The notes under the pieces were generated by a model. That model saw only the letters and a list, made by a program, of their open reading frames with translations. It had not been told where the DNA came from and made no database searches. 11,513 nucleotides of DNA from Promethearchaeota archaeon. GTDB lineage: Archaea; Asgardarchaeota; Lokiarchaeia; Sigynarchaeales; SOKP01. The stretch lies in the NCBI GenBank assembly GCA_019894655.1, contig JAGXNZ010000303.1, forward strand, positions 1-11,513, in the 5' to 3' direction. Shown piece by piece: positions 1 to 6,700 of this stretch (position 1 is its first letter; every line of letters starts with the position of its first letter). The translations under genes and the position numbers were made by a program.

Positions 1-60
1 ATTAATAACTTGTTACATGAATAATATATAATCATATCCGTCAAGAGGTTATCTATGAGT

Positions 61-74
61 GAAAAGCATTTATA
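61..74 (+). promoter_or_regulatory. Putative archaeal BRE/TATA promoter of the HEPN/MNT operon
   Basis: A purine-rich GAAAAG (61-66), BRE-like, is followed by TTTATA (69-74). A start site about 25 nt downstream would fall near 97, giving a leader of about 25 nt that carries a weak ribosome-binding site (GGGA, 113-116, 5 nt before the ATG at 122). Position and composition fit an archaeal promoter, but this AT-rich DNA offers other TATA-like words, including one near 23-31. Confidence 0.4.
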
Positions 75-121
75 CAGAGAATTTATGAGTTAATAAACAA
101 TATTAATTATTAGGGATTAAT

Positions 122-535
122 ATGAAACGAAAAGATCAATATAACCGCAAACTTGAATTTATTATTGATAAACTCTCTTTATTACCCGATAATGTCGAGG
201 AGAATATATTTTATGTTGATGCTTTATTCTATCGGCTTCAGGTTTCTGTTGATGCTGCTATGGACATAGTGGCAATGTTATGTAAGGATTTGGGTATCAC
301 AGTTAAGGATGATTATTTAAATATTGATGCATTAGAGGCTCTTGACTTATTTCAGAAAGAATTACTAAGAAATTTGCGCCGTTTGAATGGTGTTAGAAAT
401 GCTTTGGTACATCGATATAATAAAATTGAAGAAGAACAAATAATCAAAGAGAAGGAAAATTTCGTAAATATTCTTAAAGAATTTGTAAAGCGTGTGGAGA
501 AAGTAGTTAATGAACGAATTCAATTTTCTGAATAA
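122..535 (+). CDS. hepT: HEPN-domain RNase toxin, HepT/DUF86-like
   Basis: This 137-residue, all-helical protein matches the size of HepT-type (DUF86) HEPN toxins. The diagnostic RX4HXY motif is intact: Arg92, His97 and Tyr99 within RNALVHRY. In characterised HepT proteins the Arg and His form the RNase active site across a dimer, and the Tyr is the residue that the partner MNT protein AMPylates to silence the toxin; I infer the same chemistry here. The preceding helices (about 24-60 and 68-90) fit the four-helix HEPN bundle. The start follows a weak GGGA site with 5 nt spacing. The 3' end overlaps the next gene by 26 nt, and that gene encodes the cognate nucleotidyltransferase, which supports a toxin-antitoxin pair. 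The motif plus partner make the call firm; whether it acts in phage defence, plasmid stabilisation or stress is not shown. Confidence 0.88.
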   Translation: MKRKDQYNRKLEFIIDKLSLLPDNVEENIFYVDALFYRLQVSVDAAMDIVAMLCKDLGITVKDDYLNIDALEALDLFQKELLRNLRRLNGVRNALVHRYNKIEEEQIIKEKENFVNILKEFVKRVEKVVNERIQFSE

Positions 536-923
536 TGTAAAGAAAGATCTTAAGAAGATAGATAATTTTTGGGTCGTAATTTACGGGAGTTCTCTTTCAG
601 AATATTATATTCCTCTGAAGTCTGATATTGACATTGCGATTATTACCCAAATAAAAGAAAAAAAAGAAAATATCACTATTTGGAAGGATATAATGGGGGA
701 ATTTGCGGAGAAATATGACATCAAAATATTTGAACTATTGCCATTGTTCATTAAAATTGAAATTATTGAGAATTACCGCGTAATCTTTGGTAATCCTCTT
801 GAAATTTCAGAATATTTTTATCATTACCGTTCAATTTGGAAAGATATGGTTCATCGAATTGAATCTAATAGGTTTAAAAGCATAAAAGAAAAGATTGAAT
901 TATTGGAAAGAAAGCAGTTTTAA
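510..923 (+). CDS. mntA: Minimal nucleotidyltransferase (MNT) antitoxin, MntA-like
   Basis: This 137-residue protein has the polymerase-beta-type nucleotidyltransferase signature near its N-terminus: a beta strand (VVIYGS, ending Gly26-Ser27), then Asp39-Ile-Asp41 as the metal-binding acidic pair. A later acidic strand (YDIKIFE, about 69-75) probably supplies the third carboxylate. Known MntA proteins AMPylate the Tyr of the HepT RX4HXY motif and so neutralise it; the intact Asp pair and the intact Tyr in the upstream partner make this likely here. The gene begins inside the toxin gene (26-nt overlap) behind a GGAGA site at 496-500, 9 nt before the ATG, so translation is probably coupled. One oddity: the usual spacing is GSX10DXD, and here I count 11 residues between Ser27 and Asp39. 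No clear oligo-T terminator follows the stop. Confidence 0.87.
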   Translation: MNEFNFLNNVKKDLKKIDNFWVVIYGSSLSEYYIPLKSDIDIAIITQIKEKKENITIWKDIMGEFAEKYDIKIFELLPLFIKIEIIENYRVIFGNPLEISEYFYHYRSIWKDMVHRIESNRFKSIKEKIELLERKQF

Positions 924-1046
924 TAATTAATAAATGATAAAGAATGTGAATATACTTTTCAATAATGACATTTCGACCTTATTCAAGGCTCTTTCGTGAA
1001 TCCATTCTCGAAAGCTATTACTACAACACATCATTCATACTTCATT

Positions 1047-1304
1047 TTATACTCGGCTATGTTTATTAAGTTTTATTAAGTTCCTCGCTTTCTCAGGTTT
1101 TCTCATATCCATTAGCTTAACACCTACACCAAAGGTCGATATGATATTTGAAGGTGTCATTTTTATCAAGATCGATTCTTGTTCAATTTCTGCCTTTTCC
1201 TCATATTTTAAAACTTTAGCCATGATATCTCTTGCTTTTTCATAATCTTTTGAAATAAATTCAGCAATAGCCTTAAAATGCAGTTTCAGTTTATGAAATC
1301 CCAT
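1047..1304 (-). CDS. Small hypothetical helical protein
   Basis: I do not recognise this 85-residue product. It is Lys/Glu-rich and predicted mostly helical. Two similar stretches, DYEKARDIMAKVLKY (about 20-34) and KPEKARNLIKLNK (about 69-81), are reminiscent of TPR-like helices but too short to call. There is no signal peptide or membrane segment, and no ribosome-binding site precedes the ATG. A TATA-like element lies about 22 nt upstream (minus-strand GTATATAAAC, 1330-1321), so the message may be leaderless. The gene diverges from the cation exchanger at 1354 with only 49 nt between the starts. Codon choice (mostly GAA, AAA, ATT/ATA) resembles the other genes. It could be a short true gene, a remnant of a longer helical-repeat protein, or a chance frame. 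Confidence 0.45.
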   Translation of the reverse strand: MGFHKLKLHFKAIAEFISKDYEKARDIMAKVLKYEEKAEIEQESILIKMTPSNIISTFGVGVKLMDMRKPEKARNLIKLNKHSRV

Positions 1305-1320
1305 TTCAACAGGAATTAAA

Positions 1321-1330
1321 GTTTATATAC
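1321..1330. promoter_or_regulatory. Shared TATA-like element between divergent genes
   Basis: The 10-mer GTTTATATAC reads as a TATA-like box on both strands (GTATATAAAC on the minus strand). Its centre lies about 28 nt before the exchanger ATG (1354) and about 22 nt before the ATG of the reverse-strand small gene (1304). Neither start has a clear ribosome-binding site, which fits leaderless or near-leaderless transcripts in both directions. The forward spacing fits archaeal rules better than the reverse. Confidence 0.5.
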
Positions 1331-1353
1331 AATACTGTTTTTAATAACTAGGC

Positions 1354-2373
1354 ATGCTTCTATATTCAATTCTTTTTCTAATATTAGGATTTTTGGGGTT
1401 ATATATTGGTGCTAAATTTGTGATAATTAGCCTTGAAAACATTGCAGATCGCTTAAATATTAGTCATATAATGGTAGGGTTGACAATTTTATCGATTGGG
1501 ACTAGCTTACCGGAAATTGCAGTAAGTATAATGGGTGGTTTTGATAAGCTTTTTGGTATTGATCCACTCATTGATGGAATAGTTATAGGAAACAAAATTG
1601 GTTCTTTCATGACTCAAATCACTTTAATTATTGGAATTTTAGCGGTAAGCCAGCCGATTTTCGTTAGTAAATGGGAATTGAGAAGAGAAGGACCTATGCT
1701 CTTTATCTCTGTGTTGATTTTTCTTTTTTTCTCATTGGATGGAATCCTTAGCCAATTTGAAGCGCTTTTAATGATAATAATATATTTCATTTATATCTCT
1801 CTGGTGATTTGGAGTGAGAGACATCTAGCAAAAACCAAACTCGAAGCTAGTTATCTTAAAAAGCAACGTTTGGATGCCGTAAGTTTTGAGCCAGTTGAGA
1901 GTCCCCGTAAAAAATCATCAACACCTAGAGATATAGGCATTTTGCTTATTGGGCTCATTATTTTGGTAATCGCAGCAGAGGCTACATTACTTTCAGCGCA
2001 TGATATATCAAAAGAATTTCATATTCCTGAAAATGTTATTGGAATTTTAATAGTTGGATTTGGCACAAGTTTACCGGAACTTGTTGCTGACTTAACCGCG
2101 AGTAGGAGAGGATCATTTGGAATCGCAGTAGGAGATATATTAGGTTCCAATATATGCGATATTTTATTAGCCTCAGGATCAGGAGCAATAATAGTTAATT
2201 TTAATGTTCCCATGATAATTCTGGTTTTTGATATACCTGTTCTATTCTTGGCGTTATCGTTAGCTCTTTATCTCTTATGGAGCGAAAAAACACTTAAAAG
2301 ATGGGAAGGAATTCTATTAATCGGATTTTATAGCGTGTATGTAATTTTAAAATTAACGATGTTTCAAATCTAA
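1354..2373 (+). CDS. CaCA-family cation exchanger (Na+/Ca2+ exchanger-like)
   Basis: This 339-residue inner-membrane protein has about ten transmembrane helices arranged as two inverted halves, the hallmark of the Ca2+/cation antiporter (CaCA) family. Both alpha repeats are visible: alpha-1 has GTSLPE (Gly49-Glu54), and alpha-2 has GTSLPE (Gly237-Glu242) followed by GDILGSNICD (260-269). By analogy with the Methanocaldococcus jannaschii exchanger, Glu54 and Glu242 would be the main Ca2+ ligands, with Thr50/Ser51 and Thr238/Ser239 helping. The second part of alpha-1 is unusual: GNKIGSFMTQ (79-88) replaces the common GN-x-x-GSN-x-x-N, so Phe85 and Gln88 stand where Asn is typical, while alpha-2 keeps Asn266 and Asp269. 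A polar loop of about 40 residues (154-193), rich in Lys, Arg and Ser, links the halves and is probably cytosolic. A stop codon at 1345-1347 forces the ATG used. The ion and direction of transport cannot be read from sequence. Confidence 0.88.
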   Translation: MLLYSILFLILGFLGLYIGAKFVIISLENIADRLNISHIMVGLTILSIGTSLPEIAVSIMGGFDKLFGIDPLIDGIVIGNKIGSFMTQITLIIGILAVSQPIFVSKWELRREGPMLFISVLIFLFFSLDGILSQFEALLMIIIYFIYISLVIWSERHLAKTKLEASYLKKQRLDAVSFEPVESPRKKSSTPRDIGILLIGLIILVIAAEATLLSAHDISKEFHIPENVIGILIVGFGTSLPELVADLTASRRGSFGIAVGDILGSNICDILLASGSGAIIVNFNVPMIILVFDIPVLFLALSLALYLLWSEKTLKRWEGILLIGFYSVYVILKLTMFQI

Positions 2374-2494
2374 ACTACTCCATTTTGAATAATATACATT
2401 AAAAACTTACTCTAATGAGTTTAATTTAAAATATTAATAAAATTTCGAATTTACCTAAATATTAAATATAAATACAACATATATTCAAAATATT
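2374..2494. promoter_or_regulatory. Intergenic region with the dehydrogenase promoter (TATA about 2462-2473)
   Basis: This 121-nt spacer is almost all A/T. Its clearest signal is TTAAATATAAAT (2462-2473), centred about 27 nt before the ATG at 2495 and on the forward strand. No ribosome-binding site precedes that ATG, so a leaderless transcript is likely. This gives the dehydrogenase its own promoter, separate from the exchanger. No strong terminator tract follows the exchanger. Confidence 0.5.
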
Positions 2495-3448
2495 ATGAAA
2501 GCTGTTGTATATGAAGAATTTGGTTCACCAGACGTTCTTGAATTAAAAGATGTGGAAAAACCTACACCTAAGGATGACGAATTGCTTGTTAAGGTGCATG
2601 CAACTTCGGTAAACGCCATAGATATGATTTTCCGGAGCGGCAAAAGTCTTTTATTTGGTATGACGAAGTTAATGGCTGGTTTCAAAAAACCAAAATATAA
2701 AATCTTAGGGTTTGATGTATCTGGAGAGGTGGAAGCTGTAGGTGCGAAGATAACAAAATTTAAAAAAGGTGATAATATTTATGCATGTCTCAGAAGTCCC
2801 GGTGCAAATGCCGAATATGTATGCGTTCCTGAAAAGTTTTCCGCAATAAAACCCGCTAATATGAGCCATTTAGAAGCTGCTGCGGCAGCTGATACCGGTG
2901 GCACGGCTTTGACTGGGCTTACAGATATAGTTAATATAAAAGAGGGGCAAAGAGTGCTTATCTTTGGTGCTTCTGGAGGAGTAGGCTCTTTTGCTGTACA
3001 AATTGCGAAGACATTTACAACTGAAGTAACAGGCGTATGTGGTACAGACGCTGTAGATATGGTAAAATCACTTGGTGCAAATGCTGTGATTGATTACAAG
3101 AAAGAAGATTTTACCAAAAATGGACAAACTTACGATATTATCTTCGACGCAGTGGGTCGAAATGTAACTTCATACTCGAAATGTAAAAACTCTTTAACTG
3201 AGGATGGGATTTTTGTTACAGTTGATTTTCAATCGACGATATTTAGATATATGTTGAACAAAAAAGTAAGAGGATACATGGGTGGTATTAATGGTGAAAA
3301 ACTTGATTCTCTCAGAGAACTCATCGAAGCTGGAAAGGTTAAATCTTTTGTTGATAAAGTATATCCGTTAAGTCAGGTTGCCGAGGCTCATAGATACTAC
3401 GAAAGTGGTCAGAAAAAAGGAAAAATTGGGATATCTTTGCTAGATTGA
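2495..3448 (+). CDS. Zinc-independent MDR oxidoreductase (NAD(P)H:quinone reductase-like)
   Basis: The 317-residue length and layout fit the quinone-oxidoreductase branch of the medium-chain dehydrogenase/reductase superfamily. An N-terminal GroES-like domain (about 1-120) opens with MKAVVYEEFGSPDVLEL and has the typical ATSVNAIDMIFRSG segment (36-49), in which Asn40 sits where zinc alcohol dehydrogenases have a catalytic Cys. The structural-zinc cysteine cluster is also missing, so the enzyme is expected to be zinc-free. The Rossmann domain carries GASGGVG (158-164), the dinucleotide-binding loop, followed by the family-typical KSLGANAVIDY (191-201). It probably reduces quinones, enones or related carbonyls with NAD(P)H in the cytosol; the real substrate is unknown, and NADPH preference is plausible but not shown. 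It stands as a single gene, convergent with the giant reverse gene downstream. Confidence 0.87.
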   Translation: MKAVVYEEFGSPDVLELKDVEKPTPKDDELLVKVHATSVNAIDMIFRSGKSLLFGMTKLMAGFKKPKYKILGFDVSGEVEAVGAKITKFKKGDNIYACLRSPGANAEYVCVPEKFSAIKPANMSHLEAAAAADTGGTALTGLTDIVNIKEGQRVLIFGASGGVGSFAVQIAKTFTTEVTGVCGTDAVDMVKSLGANAVIDYKKEDFTKNGQTYDIIFDAVGRNVTSYSKCKNSLTEDGIFVTVDFQSTIFRYMLNKKVRGYMGGINGEKLDSLRELIEAGKVKSFVDKVYPLSQVAEAHRYYESGQKKGKIGISLLD

Positions 3449-3469
3449 CTTTGTAAGTTAGGATTAGAG

Positions 3470-3480
3470 TTTTTTGTTTC
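3470..3480 (+). terminator. Oligo-T terminator after the MDR gene
   Basis: A run of six T followed by G and three more T begins 21 nt after the stop codon. No stable hairpin precedes it, which fits archaeal termination on U-rich tracts. Confidence 0.45.
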
Positions 3481-3560
3481 CTCACTTCTATTATGCTCAA
3501 TTATAGATCGTGTTTAACTTATTATATTATAAATTTTAGAATTACAGGGATTATAATTTT

Positions 3561-3570
3561 AAAAAAAAAA
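3561..3570 (-). terminator. Oligo-T terminator of the giant reverse gene
   Basis: Ten A on the forward strand give a T10 tract on the reverse strand, about 160 nt past the stop of the giant gene. The 282-nt convergent spacer (3449-3730) is otherwise AT-rich, and I see no gene in it. Confidence 0.5.
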
Positions 3571-3730
3571 TGATTAATTATTGTTCTTCAGAAAAAGCAA
3601 TTTGAGGAAATAATTCTCTTAATTTTATGTTGTTTTAAAGATTTCTTTAAGGGTGCTACTAAATTCTAATTTCGAAAAATGATAATAAGTTCTAAAGTAT
3701 AAACATCACTGCAATAATAATCCCAAAATA

Positions 3731-6700
3731 TTATAGATCGGGAATAAGATTTAGAATCGTTGCTACTGCACTTCCTAAAGTAGTAATTTGTTTATTCTCT
3801 TCTATTAATTTATTCTCTATTAATATTTGAATAGCTTGTTCAATCCTTTTAGATATAAGTATTTCACTTTTCTTAATATACTTTTGAATGCTTAGTATAT
3901 CGTGATTTCCATGAAAAATCGCAAAAAGCAATGATCTATCGTCTTTATCGAGTATGTTTATATAAGGTTTCATTTTTTCAATCAAATATTTAGTACGAGG
4001 ATTAATTGCAAATATAATCTTATCTAGTTTTAGCATTTCTAATCCTTTAAATGTCTTGATCTCATCAGTACCTCTTATTTTCAAATGATCAATCATGTCT
4101 CTTAAATAAAATGAAAAATTAAATTCTTCGTTTATTCCTGAATCAATTATCTCTTTAATTATATTTTTCTTGGGTTTTTTTTCAAGATAATTTTTCACTC
4201 GATTCTCAATGATTTGATGGGGATATAAAAGGTCAGCATGGAATGCGTCCTCAATCAGTTTATCAACCTGTAAATCTTTAAAACTATCACCTTTATAAAT
4301 TTTTAATTTGTCTTCGTAAATTTGTTCAAAATAATCCGTAAAATTCCTTAATTTCCTCTTTAAAGATTCACTGGGTTTTTTCATTAAAAGAAGAGCAGTT
4401 CTAATATACTTGCCTTCGGTAACAATTACCTTGAATTGTTTGTATCCTAATTCCTCTAATCCACCTTTAGCCTTATTAATATTTTCTCCTATGACTGAAC
4501 CAAATGAAGAAACAGCGCTTAGGAATCCTGAAATTAATGTTTCATCAATCGGTAATCCAACCAAATTTTTACTATAGCAAGCTAAACCACCCTCGGTTAT
4601 TATCATTAAATATTGAATATTTTCCATATCTGATAATTTCTGGTAGAGTTGCTTTAAATCTTCCATTTTCCGTTTTCTTTTAGGTTTTATGATACCATAT
4701 TGAATTGATAGTGCAATTCCAGTTATAATTCCAACTGCAATTAGGATAAAAGGAAGCAAATCTATAAAAACCATCATACTATCTACAATCCTTATAAAAT
4801 TAGATGATATTTCAACTCCCTGATATATTCCTTGTCCTGCAGTTTGGATAAGTAAGTAATAATCACTCCCAGTTAATAAAAAGGAAATAGTGACCGTTGC
4901 GATTCCTATTTCATTTGATTTCGCTGTCGTTGAATAAATCAGTACATCATCAGCGTTAAATAACTGAAATTCTATTTCAAAATCTTCAAGAGGAATTTCA
5001 TTAATATCTGTAACTTCAACTGAAAAGACGTATTCTCCTTTAAAATACTGGCTTTGTGGTTCATTAAGGAAAGCAATTCTAATATCAACTTTTTCTAAAA
5101 TATCAATTATTATACTCACATTGTAATCATTAATTCTACTATTTCCTAAATACCTCATTTCAATGGTTAAATTATCATTAAAATCATCCGGTATGACATA
5201 ATCAAAATCAACATTGTTATTCTCGTCAATATACCGTGTATAATATTCAATTGTCTCTTCATATTTAATTGTGAAAGCTACAAGATTTCCACTAAACGAT
5301 AGGTTGCTGTTTTCTGAGCAATGTAATGTTAAATTAAATATAACTCTTTGACCATGACGTATAATGTCTGGCAATTGAGAATATGTGAAATTTGAGTTCC
5401 ATTTTGGTAATATAATATCTGATCTGGATGTATAATTGTAATTTATCGTAGAAGATCCAAAAAACTCAAAGTAAACAGTTAAATTTTCCATTTCATTAGC
5501 TAATTCGGGAATGGTATAACTGCACCTTCCATTACTATCAGTTGATAATTGGGTAGAAACTATTGAATTTGTAATATCAGAATTATAATATGCCGTAAAT
5601 AGAATTATTCTATTATTACTTCTCTCTTCAAGATCATTAATTATTAATTCAGCTTGGTAAAACGCAGAGTATCCCACCCGAGTAAAATTAGGGAAATCAA
5701 TGATTTTAATACTAGCGTATATCTTCCCGTCAATATCTCTTGTTATGGAAGCTTCGCTCGCTTGCAATTTTTCTAAACCATTAAAACTTGCATTGATTTT
5801 AATCGTACCATTTTCATAATTACTTAATACTAAATAATTAATAGTAACTAATCCATTCTCATCAGTTACCTCTGAAGTAGTGTAGCTTTCATTAGATTCT
5901 CCAGCTTTAGAAACAAGAATATCTAGTTGTATTAATTGGTTAACAATTCCGGTTCCATTCATATATCTTAGAAAAATCGTTGCTTCAAATTGTTTTAAAG
6001 TTCTTATAATCATAGGAACATTTAAATCTAAATATGTTTCCATCTGTTCTTTAATTTCAAATGTTACATTATTACTCATAGCGTTTTCGCAGTTCTCTGC
6101 TGTTCCATTAACATAAATTTGATATACCCCCTTGGTTAAGCCAGTCAATTGTATCTCTTTCAAATATACTCCACTGGATACAAAATCTAGATTTCCTGTT
6201 AGATTTGGCATTCCCATTTGATGAATATAATATGTTAAAACTCCATGATTTATTGGCTTATTGTTATCTATTAAATTGACCATATTCGCAATAATCGTGA
6301 TTTTATTTGCAGGATAGACATCTTCAACATTTTGTAGAGAAATCATTGTCGATATTTTGCGAACCTTAAATAAGACATTTATTTTTATAGAAGAAAACCC
6401 AATTGCTCCACAATACATTGTGAAATTCTCATACTCTCCTATATTTGTAGCGTTTAACCCAGTAGTGTTTAGAGTTAATTCATATATACCCTTGTATCCT
6501 TCAAATGGAATTTGATCATATAATTCAGTTGCTTGAAAATGAGTTTCAATCTTTCCAATTTTAATATTAACAGTACCGTTCAACACCGGTCCACTAGTAG
6601 AATTCAAGAGTTTTAATTGTATCTTGCTATTAAATGTATCATTAACATAAGGCATATTTGTAGAATTCAATAGATATTTACCAATTGAGATATTATAATA

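Noticed and set aside
971..1013. Inverted repeat TTTCGA/TCGAAA enclosing small inner hairpins, suggestive of a structured RNA or degenerate tRNA
   Set aside because: The outer stem is only 6 bp, the inner arms are 4 bp with one very small loop, and no tRNA consensus positions or acceptor stem fit.
2019..2213. Reverse-strand open frame of 64 codons
   Set aside because: It lies entirely inside the exchanger gene over its conserved alpha-2 repeat and has no promoter or ribosome-binding site.
2485..2685. Reverse-strand open frame of 66 codons
   Set aside because: It overlaps the start of the dehydrogenase gene, whose family motifs are clear on the other strand.
3501..3740. Direct repeat TTATAGATCG at 3501-3510 and 3731-3740
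   Set aside because: Ten bases in AT-rich DNA can recur by chance; the reverse-strand frame ahead of the first copy closes after five codons, so it is not a duplicated gene end.
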